Positions 40,668 through 50,868 of a DNA stretch of 50,868 nt are shown here, piece by piece (position 1 is the first letter of the stretch; each line of letters begins with the position of its first letter). Source of the stretch: Lentisalinibacter sp035655155 (GTDB lineage Bacteria > Pseudomonadota > Gammaproteobacteria > Steroidobacterales > Woeseiaceae); contig DASRVH010000021.1 of NCBI GenBank assembly GCA_035655155.1, positions 1 to 50,868 of the forward strand, in the 5' to 3' direction. A program made the position numbers and the translations under genes. The notes under the pieces are model-generated. The model was not told where the DNA came from. It saw nothing but the letters and a program-made list of their open reading frames with translations, and made no database searches.

Positions 40668-41759
40668 TTAGGAAATCTCGGCCTTCGCGTGAACACCCTC
40701 CCCCGGCTCCTCTTCTTCGAGGACATGCTGGGCGTCGCGTCCCGAGCCGAGCAGCACCGCCACCCAGCGAGTGTCGTCGTTGGCCTCCAGGCCGATCTTC
40801 AGCGTCATGGTCAGCGGCACCGAGAGCAGCATGCCCACCGGGCCGAACACCCAGCCCCAGAACACGATGGAGAGCAGCACCACCAGCGGCGAGATGCCCA
40901 CGCCGTAGCCCATCATCCGCGGCTCGATGACGTTGGCGTAGATCAGATTGATGATCAGGTACCCGATGGCGATGCCCACCGCGGGTCCGAGGCCGAACTG
41001 GAGCAGCGCCAGCAGCACGGCCGGTACGGCGGCGATGATCGAGCCGATCACCGGAATATAGTTCAGCAGGAAGGCGAGCAGGCCCCAGAGCAGCGGGAAG
41101 TCGAGGCCCACGGCCCAGGTCAGTAGCCACGCCGAGACGCCCGTGGCCACGCTGACGAGCGTCTTGATGCCGAGGTAGCGCCCGAGGTTGACCAAAAAGT
41201 CGCGGAACGCCGCCATCTGCTCCTCCCCCCGGCCGAAGGCGGCCGTGATCTTCACCGGGAAGGTGGAGGCCTCCAGCAGGATGAAGGTCATCGTCAGGAA
41301 GATCAGGAGCGTGTTGGTGAGGACGTCCCTGAGCGCGTTCAGCGTATTGGCGGCCATGCCCATGGCCCAACCGGGGTCGATCATGTCACCCAGGCTCTCG
41401 ATGGGCTGGTCGCTGTCGACCCGCGCCGCCACGAATTTCAGGAACCCGTCCATCATCGCGTCCAGGCGGGCCTGATAGGTGGGCAGGGCCGCCGTGAACT
41501 CGGCAATGGAGGTGCCCACGATCACGCCGAACACGGCGAGAATCAGCATCATCACGACGACGATCAGCAGCACCGCCACCACGCCGGGGATACGCTGGCG
41601 CTGCATGAACAGCAGCGGGCGAACGCTGACCAGCGACAGGAACACGGCCAGCAGGAACGGCACGAGCAGCACCTTCGCCGCCTGCATGGCGAAGATGATG
41701 ATGATGACCGCTGCCACGCTGATCAGCGTGGTCCGGCCTCTGACCAGCGGTTCACTCAC
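40668..41759 (-). CDS. AI-2E family transporter (PerM-like)
   Basis: A 363-residue inner-membrane protein with the family pattern: two helices near the start (VAAVIIIIFAMQAAKVLLVPF), a central polar domain, and the conserved LLNYIPVIGSIIAAVPAVL and PRMMGYGVGISPLVVLLSIVFWGWVFGP region. Members have been linked to autoinducer-2, sodium/proton antiport or permease functions; the substrate here is unknown. The start is a GTG. The C-terminus after residue 345 is acidic (EEEEPGEG). It lies between tRNA-Cys and a TonB-dependent receptor, interrupting an old tRNA cluster. Confidence 0.88.
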   Translation of the reverse strand: MSEPLVRGRTTLISVAAVIIIIFAMQAAKVLLVPFLLAVFLSLVSVRPLLFMQRQRIPGVVAVLLIVVVMMLILAVFGVIVGTSIAEFTAALPTYQARLDAMMDGFLKFVAARVDSDQPIESLGDMIDPGWAMGMAANTLNALRDVLTNTLLIFLTMTFILLEASTFPVKITAAFGRGEEQMAAFRDFLVNLGRYLGIKTLVSVATGVSAWLLTWAVGLDFPLLWGLLAFLLNYIPVIGSIIAAVPAVLLALLQFGLGPAVGIAIGYLIINLIYANVIEPRMMGYGVGISPLVVLLSIVFWGWVFGPVGMLLSVPLTMTLKIGLEANDDTRWVAVLLGSGRDAQHVLEEEEPGEGVHAKAEIS

Positions 41760-41891
41760 GAGCTTGACTGCTGCGATGCCCTTTGTGCCGACCTGTGCCG
41801 AAAATGATCCGAGCGGACGGGCTGCCGGCCTGCCATCGGCCTAGTGTGCCCGCGGCTTCCGGCGGCCGCAATGCGCCGTGGAGGAAGCGGC

Positions 41892-44072
41892 TCAGAAACG
41901 ATAGCGGGCCTCGACGCCGATCATGCGTGGCGGGCTCGGCCAGGCGATGTCCGTGCGCAGGCTCGTGAAGCGGCGGGAAACGTAGTACTCGATCCATTCC
42001 TCGTCCGTGGCGTTCTCCGCGAAGGCCGTCACGCTCCAGGCGTCGCCACGCAGGCCCAGGCGCAGATCCACGACGGTATAGGCGCCCTCCGCGTCCCGGC
42101 CGTCGATGCTCCAGTAGGTCTTGCCCCGCCGGTCGACGTCGACGCGGGCGAAACCCTGCAGCGGCCCGAGCGGCCAGACGTACTCCCCGCTCAGATTCAG
42201 GGTGTACACGGGCGCCCCCGGCACTTCGTTGCCGATCACGTCCGATGGCGGCACGGTCAGCCCCGGTTCGGCGCCGATGGCCTCGATCTCGCTGTCCACG
42301 AAGCCATAGGCCAGCGACAGGATCAGCCCGTCGAGCGGACGGATGGCGGCCTCGACCTCGCCGCCGAGGATGCGGCTCTCGTCCGCGTTGATCAGCGCCT
42401 GGGAGCCGAACGGGTCGAACAGGAACCACTGCTGGTTCTGGTAATCGATGTAGAAGGCCGCGACGTTCAGCACCCGGCTGCCGTCGGCGCTGGCGTACTT
42501 CAGTCCGACTTCGTAGTTGTCCAGGTGCTCGGAGTCGAACGAGGGCGCGAACTGCACGGCCGGGTCGTTCGCCAGCGTGTTGAAGCCGCCGGGCCGGAAG
42601 CCCTCGGCGTAGGTGGCGAACAGGTTGAGGTTTTCGGTGAGCGAATAAGCGAGTTGAAGTTTGGGCTGGAACTCACTGAATTCCTTAATGCCATTAGCCA
42701 ACGGATTGTTGGTGTCGTTTTCCCGCCGTACGTCGTCGAAGCGCCCGGCCACGGTCAGCTCGAGGCGGTCCGTGAGGTCCGTGCTCACCTGCCCGAACAC
42801 CGCACGGGTCTCGTACTGCTCGTTCAGGATGGCCGGTGCCTGGGGCACGAAGAAGGCGCTCCCGGGGCTCCAGTCGCCGCCGTTCTGGAAGCCGGCGACG
42901 TTCAGGAAGGTGGCCAGCGTGCGGTCGCGCTCCTGGTCGCTGTAGTAGGCGCCGACGATCCAGCGCAGACCCTCCTCCGCCGTCGACACCAGCCGCAGCT
43001 CCTGGCTGAACTGGCTCTGGTTGTCGTCCACGTCGATGTTCAGGAACTCCCGGTTCGTCTGATCCAGGTCCTGGTCGTTGCGGGATTCCAGGTCGTGCCA
43101 GCCGGTGATCGAGGTCAGGGTGAACCCGTCGAACCCGTAGTCCACCTTGGCGGTGTAGTCATCGAAGCTGACGCTCGATATGCCGAGGATGTTCGACTGG
43201 ATGGTGTAGGTGGTGTTGTCGAGCGGGAACGGGAAGGGATCGCCCGGCAGCCGGTTCTCCTCGGTGTCCGCCGAGCCCGGCATGAAGTAACCGGAGCCGG
43301 CCTCCTGATCGGCATACTGGTAGCGCAGGTCCACGCTCAGCCGCTCGTCCGGCTCGATCAGCAGCCGGCCGCGCAGAGACGTGGAGTCCTTGAAGTCCAC
43401 GTATTCGCCGAGGCCCTCGTTCAGCAGCTGGCCGTCCCGGTCGTTGCTGTAGACCGCCAGGCGGCCGCGCACCTTGTCGGAGAACAGCGGACCGGAGACG
43501 GCGCCCTGAACGGTGTAATCCTCGCCCTCGCCCGCGCGGGTCTCGACGTAGGCCTCGAATTCCTCGGTGGGGCCGCGGGTGGTGATATTCACGGCGCCCG
43601 CAACGGAGTTGCGCCCGTAAAGCGCGCCCTGAGGCCCCCGCAGCACTTCGATCTGCTCCACGTCGAAGAGATCCTGGGTGGTGACCAGCGAGTTGTTCAC
43701 GGTGACTCCGTCCACCACGAAGGCGAGCGGCGTCTCGCCGATGCCCCGCTGCTGAGTGACGCCGCGAATGGTGATCGTGCTCTGACCCACCTCCTGGTCG
43801 TCGGAGAAACGCAGGTTGGGCGTCAGTGCCGCCACGTCGTTCATGCGCTGGATGGCCGCGTCCTCGATGGTGGTCCGGTCGAACACCGTGATGGCGTCGG
43901 CGATCTCCTGCAGGTTCTCGCTGCGGCGCCGGGCGGTAACGATGACCTCTTCGATGGCGGCGTCCGCGGGGGCTGCGCCATCGGTATTTTCCTGCGCGGG
44001 CAGCGGCGTGGCGGCCATCACGGCGAGCAGACAGAGGGCAGCGGTGCCGCCAATCCCGGGGGGCGGAGTCAT
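41892..44072 (-). CDS. TonB-dependent outer-membrane receptor
   Basis: A 726-residue receptor. A signal peptide (CLLAVMAATPLPA|QEN) precedes a TonB-box-like EEVIVTARRR (about 41-50), the plug domain (IRGVTQQRGIG and DLFDVEQIEVLRGPQGALYGRNSVAGAVNI) and a 22-strand barrel that ends in an aromatic residue (EARYRF). It takes up iron chelates, vitamin B12, carbohydrates or other bulky compounds with energy from TonB; the ligand is unknown. No partner transport genes or regulators lie nearby. AAAGGA stands about 10 bases ahead of the start. Confidence 0.93.
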   Translation of the reverse strand: MTPPPGIGGTAALCLLAVMAATPLPAQENTDGAAPADAAIEEVIVTARRRSENLQEIADAITVFDRTTIEDAAIQRMNDVAALTPNLRFSDDQEVGQSTITIRGVTQQRGIGETPLAFVVDGVTVNNSLVTTQDLFDVEQIEVLRGPQGALYGRNSVAGAVNITTRGPTEEFEAYVETRAGEGEDYTVQGAVSGPLFSDKVRGRLAVYSNDRDGQLLNEGLGEYVDFKDSTSLRGRLLIEPDERLSVDLRYQYADQEAGSGYFMPGSADTEENRLPGDPFPFPLDNTTYTIQSNILGISSVSFDDYTAKVDYGFDGFTLTSITGWHDLESRNDQDLDQTNREFLNIDVDDNQSQFSQELRLVSTAEEGLRWIVGAYYSDQERDRTLATFLNVAGFQNGGDWSPGSAFFVPQAPAILNEQYETRAVFGQVSTDLTDRLELTVAGRFDDVRRENDTNNPLANGIKEFSEFQPKLQLAYSLTENLNLFATYAEGFRPGGFNTLANDPAVQFAPSFDSEHLDNYEVGLKYASADGSRVLNVAAFYIDYQNQQWFLFDPFGSQALINADESRILGGEVEAAIRPLDGLILSLAYGFVDSEIEAIGAEPGLTVPPSDVIGNEVPGAPVYTLNLSGEYVWPLGPLQGFARVDVDRRGKTYWSIDGRDAEGAYTVVDLRLGLRGDAWSVTAFAENATDEEWIEYYVSRRFTSLRTDIAWPSPPRMIGVEARYRF

Positions 44073-44172
44073 TCTCGAATTGTCCTTTATTCGTCAGTGA
44101 CTTGATGCGGCTTAGCCGGCGACGGCAGATTACCAGATCGGGCCGTCCGGGCAACCGTCGACCCTAACGAAT

Positions 44173-44195
44173 CAGGGCCCCGTTGCGGGGCCCTG
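44173..44195 (-). terminator. Hairpin downstream of tRNA-Gly
   Basis: A perfect 10-base-pair inverted repeat (CAGGGCCCCG/CGGGGCCCTG) with a 3-base loop lies 8 bases past the 3' end of tRNA-Gly on its strand. The bases after it (ATTCGTTAGG) contain few T, so it is a probable but not classic terminator. Confidence 0.5.
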
Positions 44196-44203
44196 AAGTT
44201 ATC

Positions 44204-44279
44204 TGGAGCGGGAAACCGGGCTCGAACCGGCGACCTCAACCTTGGCAAGGTTGCGCTCTACCAACTGAGCTATTCCCGC
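44204..44279 (-). tRNA. tRNA-Gly(GCC)
   Basis: A 76-nucleotide tRNA with CCA encoded. Acceptor GCGGGAA/TTCCCGC, D arm TAGCTCAGTTGGTAGAGC, anticodon loop TTGCCAA (anticodon GCC) and T arm CCGGTTCGAGCCCGG are clear. It follows pgsA, as glyW does in E. coli. Confidence 0.97.
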
Positions 44280-44337
44280 CTATCGCGAAGGGACCGCAAT
44301 TCTAGCGACTCCCGGGGGACTGTCAAGGCACCCGGGG

Positions 44338-44898
44338 TCAGCTATTCGCGTTCAGCACCGGCCAGGCCGCCTTGACGTAAGCATACATGGACCACAGCGT
44401 CAGGCCCGCCGCCGCCAGCAGGAACAGGAAACCCGCGTCATACACCGGCAGACCGCCGGTATCGAGGTGCCAGACCATGAGGGTCAGGCCGATCATCTGC
44501 AGGGCGGTCTTCACCTTGCCCACCATGGACACCGCCACCGTCGTGCGCTGCCCGAGCCCCGCCATCCACTCCCGCAGGGCGGATACGGTGATCTCGCGGC
44601 CGATGATGATGGCGGCCACCAGGGCCAGCGAGATGCGCTGGTCCGTCTGCACCAGCAGCACCAGGGCGACGGCGACGATGAGCTTGTCTGCCACCGGGTC
44701 CAGGAACTCGCCGAAGGGCGTGATCTGGCCGAGCTTGCGGGCGACGTAGCCGTCCAGCCAGTCGGTAATGGCCGCGAGCATGAAGACCACCGCAGAGGCC
44801 GGACGCCCCCACTCGTACGGCAGGTAGAACAGCACCACGAACAGCGGAATGCCGGCGATGCGTATCCAGGTCAGCGTATTCGCGGTATTCAGTTGCAC
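44338..44898 (-). CDS. pgsA: CDP-diacylglycerol-glycerol-3-phosphate 3-phosphatidyltransferase
   Basis: Makes phosphatidylglycerol phosphate at the inner membrane, the committed step to phosphatidylglycerol and cardiolipin. The 186 residues carry the CDP-alcohol phosphotransferase motif DWLDGYVARKLGQ...GEFLDPVADK (Asp46 to Asp71, metal-binding aspartates intact) and about five hydrophobic helices. It lies 16 bases downstream of uvrC and upstream of tRNA-Gly, the order known from enterobacteria. The cardiolipin synthase at 2964-4388 would use its downstream product. Confidence 0.96.
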   Translation of the reverse strand: MQLNTANTLTWIRIAGIPLFVVLFYLPYEWGRPASAVVFMLAAITDWLDGYVARKLGQITPFGEFLDPVADKLIVAVALVLLVQTDQRISLALVAAIIIGREITVSALREWMAGLGQRTTVAVSMVGKVKTALQMIGLTLMVWHLDTGGLPVYDAGFLFLLAAAGLTLWSMYAYVKAAWPVLNANS

Positions 44899-44914
44899 GG
44901 CAGTTCCGTCACCA

Positions 44915-46765
44915 TCAATTCGTTTGCGCCTCGCCGGCCGGTTCCTGCTCGGCGTGGAGTACAGTATAAATGCGCTCGGCCAGAACGCGGCTGATGCCGG
45001 GTACTTTGGTCAGATCGTCCATGCCCGCCGCCGCCACGCCCTTCAGTCCGCCGAAGTGGCGCAAAAGGTCCCGGCGCCGCTTCGGCCCGAGCCCCGGGAT
45101 ATCCTCCAGCACCGAGCCCCGGCGGGCTTTCGCGCGGCGTGCCCGGTGGCCGGTGATGGCGAAACGGTGCGCCTCGTCGCGGATGTTCTGTATGAGCAGC
45201 AGCGCCGGCGAGCCGGACGGGAGGCTGCGTGGGTAAGCCTCCTCCTCCACCCAGAGCTGCTCGCTGCCCGGTCGGCGCGCCCGGCCCTTGGCCACCGCCA
45301 CCACCTTCAGGAACTCGAGATCCAGATCGGCAAGGATCTCCAGCGCCTGGGTGCGCTGGCCCCGGCCGCCGTCGATCAGGATCAGGTCGGGCAACGGCAC
45401 CTCGCCCCGCTTGACGCGCTTGTAGCGGCGCTCGAGCACCTCGCGCATGGCGGCGTAGTCGTCGCCGGCGGCCGTGCCGCGGATGTTGAACCGGCGGTAG
45501 TCGGATTTCACCGGCCCCTCGGGGCCGAAAACGACGCAGGAGGCCACCGTGGCCTCACCGCCGGTGTGGGAGATGTCGAAGCACTCGAGGCGCTCGGGCA
45601 CATCGTCGAGTTCCAGCGCCTCGGCGAGGGCTTCCAGCTGCCGGCGCACGCCCGCATTGCCGGCGGCGCGCAGATCCGCCCCCTGGCGGGCATTGGTCGC
45701 GGCCATCTGCAGCCAGCGCGCCCGGTCGCCGCGCACCCGGTGGCGCACCTCCACCCTGTGTCCTGCCCGCGCGGTCAGGGCCTCGCCCAGCAGGTCGGCG
45801 TCCTCCACCGCCTGTTCCACCAGGATCTCCCGCGGCGGGGCGGACTCCAGGTAATACTGGCCGAGGAACGACGACAGCACCTCGTCGTCGGGGGTGTCCG
45901 GCGCCACTTTCGGATAATGGGAACGGCTGCCCAGCAGGCGGCCGTGGCGGACGAACAGCACGGCCACGCAGACGATGCTGCCACGACGGGCCAGCGCCAC
46001 GGCATCGACGTCCGTGGCGCTCTCCCGGGAGACCATCTGCTCGGCATCGACCCGCTTGAGACGGGCGATCTGGTCGCGAAACTGCGCCGCCCGCTCGAAT
46101 TCCAGGGCCTCTGCGGCCGCCTCCATGCGCTCCACCAGGCTGTCGATCACCGCCTGATTGCGGCCCTCCAGGAATGCGATCGCGTTCTGCACGTCCCGGG
46201 CGTAATCCGCCTCGCCGATGTGGCCGACGCAGGGCCCCGAACAGCGGCGGATCTGGTATTGCAGGCAGGGCCGGGAGCGGTTGGCGAAGAAGGTGTCGGT
46301 GCAGTTGCGCAGCAGGAACAGCTTCTGCAGCTCGCCGAGGGTCCTGCGCACGGCCCCCGCGCTCGGATAGGGCCCGAAATAGCGGCCCCTGGCGCTGCGC
46401 GCGCCGCGGTGGAAGGCCAGCCGCGGGTAGGCATGTTCCGTCACGTGGATCCAGGGATAGCTCTTGTCGTCCTTCAGGAGCACGTTGTAGCGGGGACGCT
46501 CCCGCTTGATCACGTTGTGCTCCAGGATGAGCGCCTCGGCCTCGGTGTTGGTGACCGTCACCTCGATGTCGCGGATCTCGGCGACCAGCGCCATGGTCTT
46601 GGCGTCCCTGGCCTTGCCGCTGAAGTAGCTGCCCACCCGCTTGCGCAGGTCCCTCGCCTTGCCCACGTAGAGGGTCTCGCCGTCGGCATCCAGCATGCGG
46701 TAGACGCCCGGGCGGTGGCTCAGGTTCGCGAGGAAGCGGCGATGATCGAAGGCGGCTTCGTCCAT
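44915..46765 (-). CDS. uvrC: UvrABC excinuclease subunit UvrC
   Basis: Cuts the damaged strand on both sides of a lesion with UvrB in nucleotide excision repair. The 616 residues carry the N-terminal GIY-YIG domain (RPGVYRMLD...LYVGKARDLRKRVGSYF), a UVR motif region (about 200-240, LEFERAAQFRDQIARLKRV), the endonuclease RNase H-like domain (ECFDISHTGGEATVAS and LILIDGGRGQ) and C-terminal helix-hairpin-helix motifs (IPGLGPKRRRDLLRHFGG and VPGISRVLAERIY). ATG 46765 is chosen from the protein start MDEAAFDHRRFL; the longer frame is not conserved-looking. Confidence 0.96.
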   Translation of the reverse strand: MDEAAFDHRRFLANLSHRPGVYRMLDADGETLYVGKARDLRKRVGSYFSGKARDAKTMALVAEIRDIEVTVTNTEAEALILEHNVIKRERPRYNVLLKDDKSYPWIHVTEHAYPRLAFHRGARSARGRYFGPYPSAGAVRRTLGELQKLFLLRNCTDTFFANRSRPCLQYQIRRCSGPCVGHIGEADYARDVQNAIAFLEGRNQAVIDSLVERMEAAAEALEFERAAQFRDQIARLKRVDAEQMVSRESATDVDAVALARRGSIVCVAVLFVRHGRLLGSRSHYPKVAPDTPDDEVLSSFLGQYYLESAPPREILVEQAVEDADLLGEALTARAGHRVEVRHRVRGDRARWLQMAATNARQGADLRAAGNAGVRRQLEALAEALELDDVPERLECFDISHTGGEATVASCVVFGPEGPVKSDYRRFNIRGTAAGDDYAAMREVLERRYKRVKRGEVPLPDLILIDGGRGQRTQALEILADLDLEFLKVVAVAKGRARRPGSEQLWVEEEAYPRSLPSGSPALLLIQNIRDEAHRFAITGHRARRAKARRGSVLEDIPGLGPKRRRDLLRHFGGLKGVAAAGMDDLTKVPGISRVLAERIYTVLHAEQEPAGEAQTN

Positions 46766-46870
46766 GGTGCCTAGGATAACGGACGGAGCCCGGCCAGGGT
46801 GGCGACGGCCGCAATGGCGGCGATGGCGGCGACGAAGGCATTGGCGGGACAACGGCGCCCGCACGTCGTC

Positions 46871-47529
46871 TCAGGCGCCGGCGAGCTCCCGTGCGCGGCC
46901 GATGACGTCATGGAACATCTCTTCGGTCAGGCGGCGCGTCTGCGTGTTGTAGCGGCTGCAGTGGTAGGAATCCAGCAGGGTCAGGCCGCCGGGCAGCTCG
47001 TGTTCCGCGCCGTGAGCGAACTTGTTCGCGCTCTGTTTCATGCCGAATGCCTTCAGCACCGCGCGGTGGGCGATGGATCCCAGGGCCAGCACGACGCCGC
47101 CCTCGTCCATCGTGCCGAGTTCCGCCTGCAGATAGGGATTGCACTCGTCTACCTCCGCCGTGGTCGGCTTATTCTGCGGCGGCAGGCACTTCACCGCGTT
47201 GGTGATCCGGCAATCGGTGAGTTCGAGCCCGTCGTCGGCCGACACCGACTCCGGGCGGCTGGCGAAACCCGCGTCGTAGAGCGCCCGGTACAGGAGGATG
47301 CCCGCGAAGTCGCCGGTAAATGGCCGCCCGCTCCGGTTGGCGCCGTGCATGCCCGGGGCGAGACCCACGATCAGGAGGCTCGCCTCCGGGTCGCCGAACG
47401 GGGGCACCGGCAGGGCGTGGTAATCGGGGTGCTTCTCGCGCACCGCGGCCAGATGGGCGGCCAGACGCGCACAGCGGGTGCAGTCCGGGTCGTACTGGTC
47501 CTTCGGCACGTGCGTCTCCGGCACCCCCA

Positions 47530-47530
<1 letters not shown>
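46871..47530 (-). CDS. Uracil-DNA glycosylase, family 5 (UDGb)-like
   Basis: Removes uracil and perhaps other deaminated bases from DNA in base excision repair. The 219 residues show two Cys near the start (CTRC at 17-20), motif 1 GLAPGMHGANRSGRPFTGD, two further Cys in DCRITNAVKCLPP that complete an iron-sulfur site, and motif 3 SYHCSRYNTQ. These match family 5 (UDGb) better than family 4. The ATG overlaps the icd stop as TGATG, an unusual coupling with a TCA-cycle gene. The spacer of 105 bases to uvrC contains only GC-rich repeats of GGCGA-type units. Confidence 0.85.
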
Positions 47531-48876
<1,346 letters not shown>

Positions 48877-48903
48877 CGTGTGTTCCTCTGGATACGCAAA
48901 GAA

Positions 48904-48928
48904 AACGGCGCCCCCGGGGGGCGCCGTT
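48904..48928 (-). terminator. Rho-independent terminator between aceA and icd
   Basis: An 11-pair GC-rich inverted repeat (AACGGCGCCCC/GGGGCGCCGTT, 3-base loop) followed on the minus strand by TTTTCTTTG. It ends the aceA transcript 22 bases past its stop and lies in front of icd. Confidence 0.85.
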
Positions 48929-48950
48929 CCCAGCATACTCCAACGATGGC

Positions 48951-50231
48951 TCAGCTGGCCTCGTCGAACTGCTCCTCCTCGGTGGAACCGGTCAGCGCCG
49001 TGATCGAGGACTCCGCGCTCACCGCCTGCGTGACGGCGTCGAAGTAGCCCGCGCCCACTTCCCGCTGGTGGCGGGTGGCGGTGTAGCCGTCCTTCTCCGA
49101 GTCGAACTCCGCCTGCTGCAGCTCCACGTAGGCCGCCATCTGGCGCTCCCGGTAGCCCTTGGCCAGCGTGAACATGCTGTAGTTGAGTGCATGGAAGCCG
49201 GCCAGGGTGATGAACTGGAACTTGTAGCCCATGGCCGCGAGTTCCTTCTGGAACTTGGCGATGGTCTTGTCGTCCAGGTTCTTGCGCCAGTTGAACGACG
49301 GCGAGCAGTTGTAGGCCAGCAGCTGATCCGGGTACTCCTTGTGCATGGCCTCCGCGAATTCCTTCGCCTGCTCGAGACTCGGCGTGGACGTCTCGCACCA
49401 CACCAGGTCGGCGAAGGGTGCGTAGGCCAGCGCCCGGTCTATGGCCTGCTCCAGGCCCGGCTTCACCCGGTAGAAGCCCTCGGCGGTGCGCTCGCCGGTG
49501 ATGAAGCGCTGGTCGCGCTCGTCAATGTCCGAGGTGAGCAGGTTGGCGGCGTCGGCGTCGGTGCGGGCCACCACCAGGGTGGGCACGTTGCAGACGTCGG
49601 TGGCCAGCCGGGCCGCGGCCAGCTTGCTGACGGCCTCCTGGGTGGGCACGAGCACCTTGCCGCCCATGTGCCCGCACTTCTTCGCCGAGGAAAGCTGGTC
49701 CTCGAAGTGCACGCCGGCGGCGCCCGCATGAATCATGTCCTTCATCAGCTCGAAGGCGTTCAGCACGCCGCCGAATCCGGCTTCGGCGTCAGCCACGATG
49801 GGCTGCATCCAGTCGATGGAGTCGTCGCCTTCCGCGTGATGAATCTGGTCGGCCCGCAACAGCGTATTGTTGATGCGCCGGACCACGGCGGGGACCGAGT
49901 CGGCCGGATACAGCGACTGGTCGGGATACATCTGGCCGGCCAGGTTGGCGTCACCGGCCACCTGCCAGCCGGACAGATAGATGGCGTTCAGGCCGGCCTT
50001 CACCTGCTGCATGGCCTGGTTGCCGGTCAGTGCGCCGAGCGCATTCACGAAATCTTTCTCGTGGATGTATTTCCACAGCTTCTCCGCGCCCTGGCGCGCG
50101 AGGGAGTATTCCACCTCTACCGTGCCGCGCAGCCGTACGACTTCTTCTGCACTGTAGGGTCGGGTTACGCCTTTCCACCGCGGGTCGCTGTCCCACGATT
50201 TCTGAAGCTCCTCGGCTGACATGACACTCAT
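48951..50231 (-). CDS. aceA: Isocitrate lyase
   Basis: Splits isocitrate into succinate and glyoxylate in the glyoxylate shunt, for growth on acetate and fatty acids. The 426 residues carry the active-site KKCGHMGG (184-191), preceded by GVHFEDQLSSA, and substrate-binding stretches such as SGWQVAGDAN and TRPYSAEEVVRLRG. All hallmark residues are intact. The start ATG at 50231 follows GAGGAG with a long spacing; ATG 50222 is an alternative. It lies downstream of aceB with 106 bases between. The terminator at 48904-48928 marks its 3' end. Confidence 0.97.
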   Translation of the reverse strand: MSVMSAEELQKSWDSDPRWKGVTRPYSAEEVVRLRGTVEVEYSLARQGAEKLWKYIHEKDFVNALGALTGNQAMQQVKAGLNAIYLSGWQVAGDANLAGQMYPDQSLYPADSVPAVVRRINNTLLRADQIHHAEGDDSIDWMQPIVADAEAGFGGVLNAFELMKDMIHAGAAGVHFEDQLSSAKKCGHMGGKVLVPTQEAVSKLAAARLATDVCNVPTLVVARTDADAANLLTSDIDERDQRFITGERTAEGFYRVKPGLEQAIDRALAYAPFADLVWCETSTPSLEQAKEFAEAMHKEYPDQLLAYNCSPSFNWRKNLDDKTIAKFQKELAAMGYKFQFITLAGFHALNYSMFTLAKGYRERQMAAYVELQQAEFDSEKDGYTATRHQREVGAGYFDAVTQAVSAESSITALTGSTEEEQFDEAS

Positions 50232-50337
50232 GATTCTCTACTCCTCGCTGACACGCCGTTAGTGGGTTTCGGATGGTACGCGATGGTCACGGCGGGACCA
50301 CTGGTACTTTGGTCTAAAGTCGACGGGGTCCGATGAG

Positions 50338-50868
50338 TCAATCGATCTCCCGGTAAGCCTCCAGCGTCAGGAAGCTCTCGAAATCTTCCTCGCGGGTGAT
50401 CCTGTCCATCAGCTCCGCCGCCTTGTCATAGTTGCCGGCGGCGAAGGCCTCCTCGCCGACCTCCTCGCGGATCTTCTCCATCTCCTCCGCCAGCACGGTC
50501 TCGAACAACTCCAGCGTGACCGGCCGGCCGTCGTCGAGCACGCCGGTCTCGTGGTGCACCCACTGCCAGACCTGGGCGCGGGCGATCTCCGCCGTGGCCG
50601 CATCCTCCATGAGGTTGTACAGGGGCACGCAGCCGTTGCCGCCGAGCCACGCCGCCATGTACTGCACACCGACGGAAATGTTGTTCCTCAGTCCGTGCTC
50701 GGTGATGCGACCCTGGGGCACCTGCAGCAGGTCCGCTGCGCTCACCTCCACGTCGTCGCGCCGGCGGCCCACCTGGTTCGGCTCGGGCATGTGCCGGTCG
50801 AAGATCTCCATGGCGATGGGTACCAGGCCGGGATGGGCCACCCAGGTGCCGTCGTGCCCGTCCGTGGC
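50338..50868 (-). CDS. aceB: Malate synthase A (partial, C-terminal part)
   Basis: Condenses glyoxylate with acetyl-CoA to malate, the second step of the glyoxylate shunt. The frame is open to the window edge and holds about 176 residues of the C-terminal region, including TDGHDGTWVAHPGLVPIAM, GLRNNISVGVQYMAAWLGGNG, ISVGVQ-like helix starts and NLMEDAATAEIARAQVWQWVHH. These match the AceB C-terminus. The N-terminal two thirds lie beyond the window. The spacer to aceA (50232-50337) shows no clear promoter or terminator, so the genes may form an aceB-aceA operon. Confidence 0.95.
   Translation of the reverse strand, partial: ATDGHDGTWVAHPGLVPIAMEIFDRHMPEPNQVGRRRDDVEVSAADLLQVPQGRITEHGLRNNISVGVQYMAAWLGGNGCVPLYNLMEDAATAEIARAQVWQWVHHETGVLDDGRPVTLELFETVLAEEMEKIREEVGEEAFAAGNYDKAAELMDRITREEDFESFLTLEAYREID

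Overview
The window looks like the chromosome of a high-GC (about two thirds G+C by eye) gammaproteobacterium. Pointers are TamA/TamB, a complete system I cytochrome c maturation operon ccmABCDEFGHI, YceH, CsrA, and the order uvrC, pgsA, tRNA-Gly(GCC), then tRNA-Cys(GCA) and tRNA-Leu(UAA), which matches the order known from enteric bacteria. The lipid genes and the TonB-dependent receptor suggest an aerobic, lipid-using environmental member of the class; the genus cannot be told from the sequence. No phage, insertion sequence, plasmid or CRISPR signature was seen.

Layout. 1-5.6 kb (mostly + strand): end of a membrane protein, an FFLEELY-type protein, a DUF6491-like lipoprotein (minus), glutamate dehydrogenase, cardiolipin synthase, ArfB and a Frag1/DRAM-like membrane protein. 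5.6-10.4 kb (minus): a NERD-like membrane protein, then a cluster of an alkylglycerol-monooxygenase-like membrane enzyme, an alkyl-DHAP-synthase-like flavoenzyme and a lipoprotein-type methyltransferase, a possible bacterial ether-lipid unit. 10.4-21.5 kb: a PLP decarboxylase, csrA-crcB, a nitronate monooxygenase-like enzyme, tamA-tamB, a TauE/crotonase pair and a chalcone-isomerase-like periplasmic protein. 21.6-29.5 kb: an acyl desaturase and the full ccm operon, including a 53-residue ccmD.

29.5-38.5 kb: an AT-rich divergent promoter region, an ExeA-like/FHA fusion with a broken Walker A motif, and a minus-strand lipid locus. In transcription order the locus is thermostable-hemolysin family protein, AMP-dependent acyl ligase, haem-oxygenase-like di-iron protein and SDR, all four coupled by 4-base overlaps, followed by a TPR protein, a WS/DGAT acyltransferase and a PHA-system protein. 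Divergent from it is a tandem pair of secreted paralogs of unknown function. This locus is the best candidate for an undescribed pathway.

38.5-50.9 kb: a cNMP-fold protein, YceH, the three tRNA genes with a small lipoprotein, an AI-2E-type permease and a TonB-dependent receptor lying between them, then pgsA, uvrC, a family 5-like uracil-DNA glycosylase, icd, aceA and the end of aceB. Icd with the glyoxylate-shunt genes aceB and aceA forms the C2/fatty-acid carbon branch point, which fits the lipid genes elsewhere in the window.
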